The notes under the pieces were generated by a model. That model had not been told where the DNA came from and did no database searches. It was given only the letters and a program-made list of their open reading frames with translations. Both the position numbers and the translations under genes were made by a program. 64,000 nucleotides of DNA from Paragordius varius (Eukaryota > Nematomorpha), in NCBI GenBank assembly GCA_964247055.1, contig OZ176059.1, positions 806,001 through 870,000 of the forward strand. Reading direction: 5' to 3'. Numbering within the stretch: the first letter of the stretch is position 1; the number at the start of each line of letters is the position of its first letter. This document shows positions 1 through 12,986 of the stretch, one piece after another.

Positions 1-509
1 TACTAATAAATAAATTTGGATTAATAGTAAAAAATTAATTGCCCACATAGCATAAGCTAACTCTCATATGGACTTGTTAAATTTAGGCAAAATTTTAAAT
101 TTCACCTGTGTATAAATATATGCCAAAAAACTTTAAAACATTCCAAATAAAAATAACGATAACTTGTAATCGATTATATGTACTTTAAGGTAAATTATAA
201 TAAAAAATACAAAAAATCTAAAAAATTACTATAAGAAATTTTTTAAGCGATAGATACCTGATTATTTTCTGCATTATTAACAGAGACATTGAAGCACTCA
301 TTTGCATCCATCCCTAAAACTTGTGCCATGGTAACATTATTAGTTTTGCTCAATAATTTCGTGTGATATCCATTCCCATTCATGATTTTAATAGATGATC
401 TTTTTAAATTGGATGTACAACAAAATTATCAATGGGATATCATATGACTCACAATCAAAAAGGGGTCGTATGTGCATAAAATATTTAACTCACATGTTTT
501 TGCTGTGCG
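1..509. other. Upstream region of LRRC59
   Basis: AT-rich sequence before the first coding exon of LRRC59. I see no convincing exon, RNA gene or transposon end in it. The 5' UTR and promoter of LRRC59 should lie here, but no sharp core-promoter motif can be asserted by eye. Confidence 0.4.
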
Positions 510-3500
510 ATGAGCAATAGTTCAAATTCACCAAGAGTTGTGCTTGAGGGCAATAAGATTGATTTAAGCTTGGCAAATCTAAAAGCTATACCCGTTAAAG
601 CCATAGTAAATTTTAAAATAATATATATTTATTTTTAGCAAGCCTTACCAAAAGGAACGGAATTAGATTTGTCATGTAATCAAATATCATCTATTGGGGT
701 AAAAAAATTTGTTTAATGTTTTGTTTTGATAGAATGAAATTGGTTCACTTGTACAACTAGTTAAATTGGATTTGAGCAAAAATTGTATCAAAGAATTACC
801 CGATTCGTTTGGCAATTTGATTAGATTACAGCATTTGGATTTAAGTGAAAATCAGATAACGGAATTACCGCTATCATTTAGCCAGCTTACCAATCTAAGA
901 TTCTTAGATTTAAAGGGAAACCCGCTTAGTGACAAACTTAGACCAGCAGCAGGTTTTTGTTTGGACGTTAATGAATGCTACAGTTGTGCAAGAAAGGTTA
1001 TTATTTAATGTTGACAGTCTGTTGTCTCTCCTCTTATTGAATTTATCTTAAACAGAGCATAACTATTTAGTTTAGGTTTTGAATATAATGCACACCTTTT
1101 GATTTTTAATAAGATCTTATTTTCTAAGATCAAATTATTGTAAAAATTGCATACGTTTTCGTTAGGTTTTAACAATCATTTTGAGCCAAAGACAATTTTA
1201 TTATATTCTTTTTTGTGCATTTTAATAATTAACACTTTATCATATATAAAAGGCAGCAAATTAATTTAAACAAAAAGTTTAATATTGGAGATAATGAGCA
1301 ATGTAATTAAACAATTGAGAGGACCGCTAAAAATAATTCTGTTTTTTCTATTAACACTTGGATACAATAGATTCATTTCAGTCCTTCAATTCGAATAGGG
1401 ATAGTCAAATAGCCCAGGTGATGTAAATTAAATATTTTAAAAAATATGAAAAAATTGAAACCATGGCAAAAGTTTGCACTTATATAACATTAATGAACTG
1501 AAATATAAAAAATAATTTATTTAAAAATACTTGATATTGCTTATTTAAAGGTAAAACCCAAAGGTGATGATTTAGCAAAGATCACGGGTGTGCACAAGCT
1601 CAATATAAAAATAATGCAAAATATACCATTTTTCTTTTTATAACAATGTTAAAATCTGATTTTAATAAAAAAGTAAACTAAATTTTAGGCTTAGAATCAA
1701 TAAACACGATATTTTTCAAAAATATTGTAAAATAAAAATGGCGTCACTAAGTTTAATTTTAGAAGGTTTGGCTTATTTATATAATTTTTATTAGGATAGA
1801 AGCATAAATTTAAATTGGAACGGCTTTAGTAGTTTTTCAAAAATATCTATATTGTTTTAGGTATTTAGATACCCAATTTGCATCCAAGTGTTAATGTGAC
1901 ATAAATATTTTTGAAAATTAATTTAACCACAATTACAATGAAAGTTGAAATTACACGGACAAATATGTTAAAATATAAAGACAAATATTTTCTAAAAGAC
2001 AATCCCATACTTTTTATTTTTCAAATTATAAATTGGTGTTTAAAATTTTAAAATATGAAATAAAGAGATGTATATATCGGTAACACAATTAATTACATAT
2101 TTTACAATTGTTAAATAATTTATATGGTATTAAATTTCCAAAAAGTATGGTTGTTTTTTGGGAAAAAAAACATTTGTCTTTATATTTTTACGTTTTGTCC
2201 GTATTTTCTCTTTTTACTATATTTTATCAAATGTTTTGGGTAATTTAAACTTGTTACCATTGATTTTATGCTGGTAAATATTTTGTATGCATCTAAACTA
2301 AATAAATGAAATGAAGAATATTGAAAACACTATGCTAAATTTTTGGAAAATAATATTGGCATATTAAAGCCAAACTTTATATCATTTATTTAAATTTACT
2401 CTTGAACAATTCAAATTCACCCTCGAACAATTCAAAATCACTCTCGAAAAAATTCAAATTCACCCATGAACAATTCAACAACCCTTGAACAATTTATCAA
2501 TTTAAAATAAATTATGTTTTAAAATGTAAAAAATTCTATTTAAAAAAAATGAAATTTTGTTTTAAATTGATACAATACTGGAAAAATGATATTTTATTTT
2601 TAGGGTGAATTTGAATCGTTTAAGGGTGAATTTGAATCGTAAATGGTATATATAATCTTTAATAAGGTATCTCAAAGTTAATTGTTATCCAAAATTGGTT
2701 TTATATTTAAGTGCTATCCATAATAGGATTTTTAACTTTTACTTATTTAATATAACATAATTATATTATAAAAAGATATTTTATCGTCTAAGTATCGCTA
2801 TAAAACCTTATTTTTATTTCGTGTAACAAGAAAAATATAATTTTTTGTTCTTTAATACTTTTTATTTGGATTCGTTTAAAATATAACATATATATATATA
2901 TTTCTATGTATATTTTTTTTGAAATATTTTGCATACAAAATTATATTACATTCCGGTGTAAAAACATTTATTTTAATTTTTTTTGTTTCGAAACACAATA
3001 AAGGTAGTGGCTCATTACAAAAATATCAAGGCTGCACAAGACAAAATACGTATGAAAGAGGAACAAAAGCGTATAGGTAATAAGCAAATATTTTTGATTT
3101 AATGTTACTTTTAATCTAAAAAAAATAAAATTTAATTTTTTGTTAAATTATAAATACTAATTTAATTAACATATAGTTTTCATTTTAATTAACACTTCAT
3201 TACCTTTTTACTTTTTGGGGTAATTTTATACCCTAGAGCTCAGTTATGTAATGTACTGCAGTTTTTTGAAAGTTATTTTAGTTAAAATTTAATTATCAAA
3301 CGTTGTTGCCATGTAGTATATAAAATTTATGTTTTTTACTGGTTTGTGACACTTTTGGAGTCTAAAATTTGAGACATTTCTAAAACACGATTTAAACGAA
3401 CAGCTTATATTAAAGTTAAACTATATCAAGTTTTTCTGGTAAAATGTAGCCTAAAAGCTTCTTAAAGTTAATTGTTTACATTTACTAACCATAATATACA

Positions 3501-4456
3501 TTTATTTGCCAATTTAATTAGTGATTTAAAAAAAATTATAGAAAAAAAATGACCGCAGTATGAGATGAAGATTTTTTACAATTTTACACCTTTTTATAAA
3601 AAAAGAAATTTGTATAAGCGCCTAAAAAGCTAAAGGAAGCATATATTTAAGTTCAGCTTAAAACCTTAATTACTTTTTAAGATAAATCTAATTTCAAATC
3701 GCACTGGGATACAAAAATCTAATCTACCCCAAAAGGGTAATGGAGTGTTAATATAATGCAATTTAGATTGGCCTAAAAATATTTGCAATAAATACCATTT
3801 GCAGTTCAAATTCACCCCTAAACCATTTATCCTTAAACAATTCATATTCACCCTAAAATAAATTATGTGTTTTTTAAGAGAAAAAATTACCTTTATTTAT
3901 TTATATTTTTAAAAAATGCAATTTCGTTTAAAATTAATATAATACTAAAAAATAATAAAACATAAGAATATATTTAATATTAATGAGGAGTTAGATTAGC
4001 CCGAAAACATAATTTATCTTTGGAATAAATTTTAATTGTTCAAGGTTGAATTTTAATTGTAAATGTTATATATTTAGCGCATATTATGACTATTGATTTA
4101 ACAAATATCATTATTGCCGATAAGATTAGTAGAGGTTTATAAATAAGGTGTTTATCATATATTTTTTCTCCTAACTTTTTTTCAGAGATGTATATAGTAA
4201 TCTTTCCTTTTATTATTTAATTAATTGAATTCGTGTAAATTTTCTTAAAGACTAATTTATTTGGGGGCGGCCTTTTCAAACGGAAACTTACTTTATATTT
4301 TATACCTTTTTGATAAAATTAATGAATGTGGTATCAGATTAAAAAATTATATAAAAGTGTATATCTCCGTTATTACACTTGTTATTGTAATTCCATTTTT
4401 AACTCTTTTTTATTAAGTTATAATTTTATAATCCACACATAATTATGAAACAGCAA

Positions 4457-4501
<45 letters not shown>

Positions 4502-6697
4502 GCTAAATATAAGTATTAAAATATTTTTTTATATCATCGTAAAACCTTAAAATATTTACCATTCTTAAGCAAAGCAGTCCGCACAAAAAATTATTGTAGG
4601 TCGTCTGTATTTAACATCACCGATCCTATATATATATATATGCTTAAAATCATTACAAAAACATATTATAGATCCTATTTTTGCCCATTTTTTTTTACTA
4701 AAAGTACAACACTTTATATAATAATTTTCTAGTTATAATTTTTTTTCTTTTATATACCTTTTGAGAAAATTTAATATATATATATATATATATATATGTT
4801 ATACAAATAAAAGAGGAATTACGTAAACAGCGGGCCGAAGAGTTAAGAGCCGAGGAAGCCCTTAAACGCAACAAAAAGCTGGAGAAAGAAAAACGGCGCT
4901 TGGAACATGAACAACAACGCCTACAAGAAAATTTGCAAAAATATGGTGGGGGGAATGCTGATGGCCAGGACCCCCTTTTAACAAGTTTTAACTTAAAATA
5001 CTAAAATGTCTATTAAAGTTACCAGGGGTCTCCTACACTCATAGTTTCGTGGGCTATATTTTTGCATCAAAAAATCTGGCGGGTCGCATCTGGAAAATAT
5101 ATGGATATGTTTATACAAATATTTTATAAGATCTTAAACTAAAGACTGTAAAAACAACTATTTATTTCAACAGTTTTTTACTAGTTAATTGCCGCCAAAA
5201 TTACGGAAAGATTTGTCCAGAAAGTTTTTTTGAGAAAATAATGTTCTCTTAGTTTTCGTTTAAATTTGTGCTTAAAATTTGCACCGCGTGTTGATTTAAA
5301 CCATAAGTGGCGTAAAATATGTAAAACATTGTATATATATATATATATATAGTAATGTGATTGATTAAATATGGGAGGTTCAAGGGGGGTACCCATAACT
5401 CACTCCATATTTTACAGCTTTATATGTAATAATCATTTTGGTTATATATAAATACGGGATCTGAAAAGTTTTATTACATATTTCCACCTTAAAATTAACC
5501 TTTTGAATTTTAATGATTGAACGAAAAAGATACAGTTTAATTGATGAATTCAGTCCAATAATTTTATTAATCAAAGTATCACTAATTAGTTGGTCTATGA
5601 GATGTAATTGTTGTTTAACTACTTGAATATTTTTATTATTTAAATATATGGATTTTTTTATCATTTTTCGGATTGAGCATAGAATCAAATTATTATTGTA
5701 TTAAAAATTATGGTTTCTATGGTTTTTCCCCCCTATCAACGAATGTTTAATAAGAATATATATATTCAATCTTATATATTGAAAATATTGTTTAATAAAA
5801 AATTATTATTTTTAGATTTGTTAAATAAGAAGGCAACGCAGTCAGTAGGATCCCATTCCAAACCCTTTAGTATGAATAAAAATTATATAGATAAAGACAA
5901 AATGAAAAAAACTAAAAGACAAAAATTTTTTTAAAAATATTCAGAGCCATTCTTATGTGTATTTAATAGTTGCAAAATAATATGGAATAGAGATGAAAAT
6001 TATTAAAACTTGACAACCATACATGTCACCATTAAAATTTATTACGAAAAAATCAAGATAAAAAATATTTGTCCTTTAATTCTTTTGTTTTGTCTCTATA
6101 ATTTATATACCTAGAATGTTAATCTTCTTATCAATAATATGCGACTGAATTTTAAATATATCATTTTAATCAGGGGTGTTTAAGACAAATCGGGCCGCAT
6201 AATATATATATATATATATATATCTATATATATAGATATATATATATTGGCATTCATAAATAAATAAATTAGATTTTCAAAGTGTAATATTGTAAAATGC
6301 CAACATAATATAGTAATTTTTACTAGTTTCTGTTAATTGGGTAGACCTATTTAGAAAAAAAAATGTTTTGTTTATGAATCAATTTAATCAAATTTTGTGT
6401 GTATTATTTTGCATATTATGGATTTCCGAATTTTTGGCGGGCCCCACATAACGTCTAGGAGGGTTAGTCGTATGTTCAATACTAAATTATTTTAAATACA
6501 TCCTTTATCCTTATCTATCATCATTCATTACAAAATAATCGTTTAAATGTATTGACATATACTATTATTTTATTGTAGAATTTTCACCCAAAACTCTGTT
6601 ACTCCTTATATTTGCTGGTCTGTTTATAGCTGTGATGTTTTACTTTTTAGCCATTGTTGGGGTGGGACCCACGTCTTTCATGAAATCAGATTTATAA
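510..6697 (+). CDS. LRRC59: Leucine-rich repeat-containing protein 59 (six exons)
   Basis: LRRC59 is a tail-anchored ER and nuclear-envelope protein with cytosolic leucine-rich repeats, linked to ribosome binding and to import of FGF1 and other cargo. Coding exons are 510-605, 639-698, 733-996, 3004-3076, 4814-4945 and 6579-6697; all introns are GT/AG and phases agree (0,0,0,1,1). The product is 247 aa (human about 307). Residues 14-130 hold the LRRs: LDLSCN in exon 2 (with ELDLS), then KLDLSKN, HLDLSEN and FLDLKGNPL in exon 3. A Cys-rich cap follows (CLDVNECYSCARK). Residues 141-208 are a charged helix rich in E, K, R and Q, expected to be coiled coil. Residues about 213-235 are one transmembrane segment and the tail ends KSDL. 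The chosen start gives DLSLANL and PVKAI, which match the human N terminus (DLSLSDL, PVKEL). The exon 5 donor (ATG|GTGGGG) is weak but is the only one that fits the phase. The first two introns are 33-34 nt, which is very short. The shorter length than human comes mainly from the charged region. Confidence 0.9.
1351..1894. mobile_element. TTAA-flanked MITE (family B) in LRRC59 intron 3
   Basis: The ends are inverted: TTAACACTTGGATAC on the left and GCATCCAAGTGTTAA on the right. TTAA lies at both ends, as expected for a piggyBac-type target duplication. No coding capacity is seen. Many related copies lie further along, with shared inner blocks such as AAAATGGCGTC and TAGGATAGAAGCATAAATTT. Confidence 0.75.
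1935..2218. mobile_element. Tc1/mariner-like MITE (family A) in LRRC59 intron 3
   Basis: A diverged copy of a 240-300 bp family whose long inverted ends read roughly CAGTAAAAATTGAAATTA, then CGGACAAAA, then a tract ending TATAAAGACAAA. The right end is the reverse complement (TTTGTCTTTATATTTTTACG, TTTTGTCCGTA). Other copies keep CAGT ends next to TA. It is non-coding. Confidence 0.65.
2380..2648. mobile_element. Foldback-like element, subgroup 1, in LRRC59 intron 3
   Basis: The left arm has four units of about 21 bp related to CTTGAACAATTCAAATTCAC. The right arm has inverted units (AGGGTGAATTTGAATCG). The termini are a degenerate TATCATTT on the left and AAATGGTA on the right. It belongs to the same group as 3793-4068 and 53442-53689. 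Confidence 0.65.
3793..4068. mobile_element. Foldback-like element, subgroup 1, in LRRC59 intron 4
   Basis: Starts TACCATTTGCAGTTCAAATT followed by CACCC units, and ends with the inverted unit TTGTTCAAGGTTGAATTT and terminus AAATGTTA. The internal sequence aligns by eye with the reverse complement of 53442-53689 (shared blocks TTTAAAATTAATATAAT and GAGTTA). Confidence 0.65.
4458..4498. repeat. (AT)n microsatellite
   Basis: About 40 bp of uninterrupted AT dinucleotides in LRRC59 intron 4. Similar tracts occur at about 11650-11685, 50401-50422, 61436-61476 and 62769-62797. Confidence 0.9.
6171..6462. mobile_element. Probable hAT MITE in LRRC59 intron 5
   Basis: The left end CAGGGGTGTTTAAGAC followed by GGGCCGCAT is typical of hAT ends. 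Near the right side GGCGGGCCCCACATAACG looks like the inverted partner, but the outermost right bases and the 8-bp duplication are not clear. A second hAT-like end (CCAGGGGTCTCCTACACTCA, then GCGGGTCGCATCTGG) lies at about 5022-5096 in the same intron, with no partner recognised. Confidence 0.45.
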
Positions 6698-8897
6698 AGC
6701 ATTACAATAGAAATAATAATAATAATCGATGATGTTGAATTTTTTTGTTCGCACACATATATATATATATATATATACCTATATCATGTAAATTATTTTC
6801 TTTGTCACAATATTATGTATTACATGCACTTGTTGAAATTATTTTATTTTATTTTTTCATGTTTAATGTGACAAAAGTCCATCCGGTTCTGGTGTTAATG
6901 ATTGATATTTGATGTCAGAATATAATATTACAAAGAAATGTGTATAAATATGCAATATATATATGTTAAGTATGGGTATATGATCGATATATTAAATATA
7001 TTTTTTGTATAGATAAATACCTTTGTTTTATAGAGTTTTCGTAATGAAAAGTTAACACTGTATTTATTGGTTTTGGCATAAAAGCGTCTAGTTTTACCAA
7101 TCTACCTTACATCTGGAAAGTTTTTGACATAAAATTTTTTTATACTTTCTGAGCCCTATCAAGCGATTAAGTCGACGATAAGTATTTAGAATATATATAA
7201 AATTCATACACAGTTTCCATACAAATCAAGGTTTTTTTTTCAATATTATGTTATGGTGAACGCCTTTATCACGTTATATTTAGGGATGTATCCGTCTTCA
7301 ATTTCGGTTAATGTAAAATGTTTTTTTTATAAATTTGGGGAAACAGATGTGTTAATCAAAATTTTGAGATGATAGAAATAGCGTCTTTGACTTATTTAAA
7401 AAGGTTTTTATAACGTTTCCACAATGCTTCAAAACACCATTATTTTTTGCTTATGTCATAATATAGTATCAAATTAAATATCACAAAATTTCGGCATTTT
7501 TGAGTTTTATAGTTTATTTTCGATGTGATTAAAAGTTTGACGCTTTCCATGCTTATATATAAGCATTAAAATATTATAAAAATATTATTTTGCTTTTTTT
7601 TAGTATACGTCTTATTTTAACAATATTCCTTTTGAATGCATTACACTAGACAACAAATTACTTTTTTTAACTGCCATTCTTGTAAACTTAAAATTTATTT
7701 CATTAAAGTACCCAATTAGTATATCTAACAAAAAAGAAAATTGGTCTACCATGCAAGAATTTTTTAATATTAAAGTTTATCGATAATTTTTGGCCCCGAT
7801 TTAACATTAAACTCGAAATTTCGAAAATTAAAGGTTTTAGATATGAAGCCATGTATTTTATATCATTCGAAAGAGCGCAAAAAACTGCATCTTTTAAATG
7901 GTAGTAAGTCATTTAAATCAATCGGATATAAAAGTTATTTGGATTTAAATGGTCAAAATTTTCAATCCTTAAATAAGTCAAAAATTTTCACAGACAAACT
8001 AATTTGAAAATCATATAAATTATTTTAATATAATTATTGGGGTTATATTAGTATTTAAATTAAAAAAAATGTTTGGAAAAGCTTTTGGTTTGCTTTTTTA
8101 ATAAAAATTATTATTATCATAATTATTTTACCTAGTGGATACTAAAATGCATAGTTATAACTGTAAATTTATTACATAATGGCTATAAAAGATCAAAAAT
8201 ACCTTAAACTTGTTTTTATTTTCAAAATTTGGAAATTTCAGCCTCGTAAGAAAATAAATTAATATTGATGAGATGGGAATTTTTAAAAAACAAAAAACTT
8301 AAAAATGGCTGTTTTGAATGACATAAAAGGAATAAAAAATGTTTTAATCAAAAAACTTTCTTGTGTTATTTTTTTTGGACATTCACCATCTAAACAAAGT
8401 TTGAGCTATTTTCATCCATTAGTTTTAAATATAATAATTAAAAAAAATGCTCTCGCTTCGCGCGTTTGTCGCTCTTGGTGTCCAATATTAACTGTCGATG
8501 TAATACATATTAGTATGCATTTTATAGAGTTTTTATTACTCTTTTAAATGATATACTACAAATGGGCATAACTTGTATATTTTCAAAGAAAAACATTTTT
8601 TAGTAATATTTTGATAAAGAGGGCGCATAATCAAAAAAAAATCAAGTTATACAAATTTCTTCCATCGAGTTATAATTTTTATTTCAGATTTACTGTTAAA
8701 ATGATACTAAATATCAGAAAATGAAAAAAACTTGAGTGACAGAAATATATGTTGTCCAGTGTTATATTTCCATTAAAAAATTTTAGGAAGATGTTCGCGA
8801 TGCGAATTTCCTATATGGAGCAGAAACGATAAAAGTGCAGATATTTTTGTTGATTCCTAGAAAATCCCGATGCTTTTTTCTAATAAATACATATTTC
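6698..8897. other. Intergenic, no gene recognised
   Basis: Region downstream of LRRC59. It contains an (AT)n tract near 6760 and some short open frames that look random. The LRRC59 3' UTR should occupy the first part. No element ends were recognised. Confidence 0.5.
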
Positions 8898-10453
8898 ATT
8901 AACAATTCGATTTAAATTGGGACTGCTCCAACACCACCATATATAAATAAATGAAAAACTACCGAAAGGGACGCTTCCAATTAAATTTATGCTTCTATTC
9001 TAATGAAAATAATATAAATAATCCAAAATATCTATATCAGGGGTAGCCAAGCGGTAGACCGCGGTCGATTTCGTGCCTGCCTGGAATTTATATAAAATAA
9101 AAAAAAATATTTTGCGGAATTTTTTTATACAAAGTTTTTATCTTCTTTAATTTATTTTTGATTTGCAATGTGCTTTTCTGAAATATGACATTAAAAAGCT
9201 AGATTAATAAGCGATTTTAGATCCTTTAATTGTGGATATGAATGATTTTTCCTCTGTAGTAGATATATTTATAGAAATTGTTATAATCTTTATAAAAAGG
9301 CAGCACGACTTAACCATCTTAATCTGTAAATTGCGACACGATACTTTTTTCGATTTGATGGAATTTACTATCTTGAAGCATATGTCCATTATTTAAAACC
9401 TGGCACGTAGTAATCTGGTAAATTATAAAGATTTATGACAAGAGTAAAAACATTTTTTATTTGAATCATCTTAACTCCGTCGCAAGATGTACATATAATT
9501 ATCCATTTAAAATTTAATAAATTGAATAATGTGAAGGTTTTAGTATGTGTTCTGATTGTGGCAAACATAGGTATGAATCATCACAATAGTATTATGATAA
9601 AGTTATCTATATAAAAAAGACTATTCAAAAATAATTATTTTTGTAATATTTATTTTAAAATGGCCTACGCTAGTCACCCCAATCCCTAAATAGAGATATA
9701 AATATTTGTGTTAAAGTGATAAATGAATTTTTCATTACCTAATATTCGTGGCCCGCGTGAAATTTTTTCCGAAAAAAGTAGCCTGCGGGAGAAAGGTTCC
9801 CCTGATCTATAAAAAGTATAAATTTAAAATAAAAAGTTTCGTATCAAACTACTTCAACGCCATTTTTATTTTCCAATATTTTTGCAAAATATCTTGTTTT
9901 TAATTTTAACGCTAAATTTATTGCTTTTTTTTACACCTTATGAACATTTTCTCTTTTGTATGCGGCGACATATTGGGGTAGCTTTCTACCCCATCGCTTA
10001 AAGTAGTAAGGACACTGTTTTAAATGTTATTTTGGTTTAGATTTATTATTAAACATTGTGCCTGCATCAAAAAAACATTTTTTATAGTTTTCTAACTAAT
10101 GGATATAAAAATTTTCGAAATGAGGGATATTTTCGGTTTTTAAATATACCTTTTAGTATGTCCAAAAGGCTAAAGAAAGCATACTCCTACATTGCGCCCA
10201 TATTGAAAATATTGAATATTTTAATTTTAAATGGTTCTGGGGTAGGCTATCAATTAGGAAAAGTTGTTTATTTTGCATTATTTTTAAATTAATGCGCACA
10301 TGTGATAGAGACTAAATTATTGCCTATGGAAACTTTCACAATGGTTTCATTTTATTTCATATTTTAAAAATTTGATTTTAAACAGGCCTGGTGTCAGTAG
10401 TATCCCAATTTGAATCGTAGAATAGAAATGATGTAGTTATATCTAAGTGTTTA
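8898..10453. mobile_element. Family B MITE split by a hAT element
   Basis: A diverged family B copy in reverse orientation. The left end is CATTAACAATTCGATT and the right end is ATCTAAGTGTTTA. The inner block CAAACTACTTCAACGCCATT matches other copies, for example at 42030 and 42680. A 767-bp hAT element sits in the middle (9038-9804). Without it the copy is still longer than the usual 540 bp, so another insertion or a longer variant is likely. Confidence 0.6.
9038..9804. mobile_element. Non-autonomous hAT element with 8-bp target duplication
   Basis: Ends are CAGGGGTAGCCAAGCGG and the inverted GAAAGGTTCCCCTG, each followed inward by a GC-rich GACCGCGG/CCTGCGGG block, as in hAT elements that end CAGGGGT. 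The flanks are ATCTATAT (9030-9037) and ATCTATAA (9805-9812), a 7/8 match, which fits the 8-bp hAT duplication. Internal frames show no recognisable transposase. It landed inside a family B MITE and is therefore younger than that copy. Confidence 0.8.
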
Positions 10454-11645
10454 AGTATTTAAACTAAGCATGTACTGTTCATATTAAAATTCAATAGGTT
10501 ATGAAATACAAAAGCAAAATAATTTTAATTTTTATCAAAAATATTGAATTCTACATTAAAATAAATTAATGTAATAAAAATGTGGTATAGTAACAGTGGT
10601 ACTTAAATTGCACGGTCCTTATGCCCCCAAATTTTAAATACGGGAATGACATTTCAATTGGCAAAAAACACATGAATATTTTACGATTACGATGATTTTA
10701 TAAAATAACCATAACATGGCGATATAAAATAATTTTTAAATTATTAGCACCATGGATACCAGCAAATTTAACCTTAATACTTTCGTTCTGATTGATAATT
10801 TTCAATCATTTTATTTAACAAAATTCATGGCTAAGAGTGCGTCATTTTTGATAGAGTAAACAGCGGTCCTATCTAAATGTATATTAATTATCAATATATG
10901 TGGCACAAATATAGGTTATGTATAAAATAATAAAGAGAGAGGACAAGTTGATAATTATTAGCTAATATAAGAGCTGTTTTGTTCAAATAACTTATTATAA
11001 AAGGGTCTTAAATATTAATTAATTTTCTATTGATATTAAACTAATACAACCATTTTTTAAAAAAGTATCACAGTATATCCTTTTTTGATAATGTATATAA
11101 AATAAATCACTATTCTTCGGTTATAAATAAGGTTAAAAAAGTATTATGTTTTAACACAGGTTAGGGTTAGGTCTAGCCGGTTATAGCCTTCTGACCCTGA
11201 CAGCATAATAAAACTAGCCTAATATTTTAAACAAGATTACATATTCTTTTTTTGGCTAAATACATATAATATATTATATTTTAAAAATGATTTAAGATCT
11301 AAAATTAATGAGATTAACCCCCCAATTTAAAACCTTGAATTATGCAAATAATAGTAAACAGTCAATATAATATCTTTAATCAACAACTACACGATAGCAA
11401 TATTGTCGGGTTTTGTGATAAAATTTGATTATTTTAAAGGACACTTTCTTGATGCTATTTATTTAAACAAAAATTTAAGATAAAAAATATAGAAAGTTGA
11501 GATTAAGGGTATTAAAATAGACGGCCCGCTGACCTTGATTTTAACTTTGTCTATATATATATGTTTTGTTGCATCACAATAGTATATATGCATAGAGAAA
11601 GGGGAGAAGGAGAACTAACTAAAAAAAATTATTTAAATATTGACC

Positions 11646-11686
<41 letters not shown>

Positions 11687-11840
11687 CCATGTATCATTTT
11701 AATATTTTATAGAAAAATTTCATTATATCTCTGTATAATTCCACAATTCCATTTAAAAAAAGGTAATTTATTGTAAAAAAATGACCCATATGCAGTTATA
11801 AAATGTACAACAACACAATACTTTTAATATTAATTTTATT
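10454..11840. other. Intergenic, no gene recognised
   Basis: AT-rich with an (AT)n tract at 11650-11685. The short block AGGGTTAGGTCT near 11163 recurs near 14537 and may mark a small dispersed repeat. No exon is supported. Confidence 0.4.
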
Positions 11841-11860
11841 TAAAGTATGAGTGAGTATAC

Positions 11861-11995
11861 ATTGCTAGAAAGTTATTAATTATTGCCAAATAGCATATAC
11901 AACAAAGGGCAGTATTATTAGCTTTTAGTTATTTTTTCACTTTTTACTATTATTAGCCATTACTTTTTGGGAATAATTAATAACTTTCTAGCAAT
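11861..11995. mobile_element. Small palindromic MITE (family C)
   Basis: Near-perfect inverted ends ATTGCTAGAAAGTTATTAAT and ATTAATAACTTTCTAGCAAT around a core of about 90 bp. The pairing can be extended weakly outward to about 11841 and 12013. A diverged relative lies at about 29126-29240 (shared core blocks AACATAAATAGCAAAG and TTAGTTATTTTTTCA). Confidence 0.65.
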
Positions 11996-12249
11996 TTTTA
12001 CTTATAACTGTACTTAAATCAAAAAGTTGGTTTTATAAGCAATATCGCCCAAAGTTCTTTCTATGGTTTTTTTTCCTTTTTCACACTTTTTACACATATA
12101 TTCATACATTTTGTATTTTGGCAAAATAACAACTTATGATTCAATGTCTATGCGCATATATAAGTTTGGGTAAATTTAAAATGTTTAAGCGTGAAAATAA
12201 AATGTTTAAGATTTGAAATAAAGGCAAATGAAATGTAAAAGGCAATTTA

Positions 12250-12470
12250 CAGTTAAAATGAAAATTATACGGATACAAAGTAAAAAATATATTTTTCTTA
12301 AAGACAACCATACTTTTTAAATTTGCTATTTTATATATAGCATTTTTAATATTGTTAAGTATAAGTTAGACATATATTTTACTATTATAATTAAAAAAAT
12401 TTGGGAAAAATTTAAAATTTGGTTATCCTTAAAAAATTTCATATTTTTATGTCATATTTTTTTTAGTGTA
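12250..12470. mobile_element. Family A MITE, diverged
   Basis: Left end CAGTTAAAATGAAAATTATA and inner AAAGACAACCATACTTTTTA match the family. The right end is eroded. It lies about 500 bp upstream of the GILT start codon. Confidence 0.5.
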
Positions 12471-12986
12471 AAAGAAAATGCTATCTATACCTTAACTAAA
12501 TCTAAAACAATCAGATATATATCAGTATATGTCGTTTGCGCTGTTTCGTATTAAATTAATAGTAAACATTTTAAAATATGTTATAATGCAATATTTTATT
12601 GCAATTTATTATAGTTTCTCAAAAATAACTTTTATAATTTTTTGTTCGGTGTCCTGTGTTTTTCAAAAAATATAAACTGTAAAAAATGAGCGTGTTCTTA
12701 TATATGAAATCACACTTAACAATCAATATTTGTTAATATATGAATTAGTTGACTATATATTTAATCTTATGGGGGTGTTGAAAAATTCACACAAAAACTC
12801 TCTAGATGGTATACTTAAGTTGATGGTAAACATCAATTTCAATGAAAACTAAAAAGGTAAAATAACATTTTTTGGAATATATTTTGTATATTATTATATA
12901 AATTATTATTTCTTTTTAATATTTTATTACTGAAAACTTATTATGAGTAATTAAAATATAATATTTTATAGTCCGACCGTGTAACC

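Noticed and set aside
10056-10292. 78-codon + strand frame
   Set aside because: Inside a family B MITE; no similarity or codon bias supporting a gene.
11161-11173. Telomere-like GGTTAGGGTTAGG
   Set aside because: Only two repeats, inside an unrelated sequence; a similar word near 14537 suggests a small dispersed repeat.
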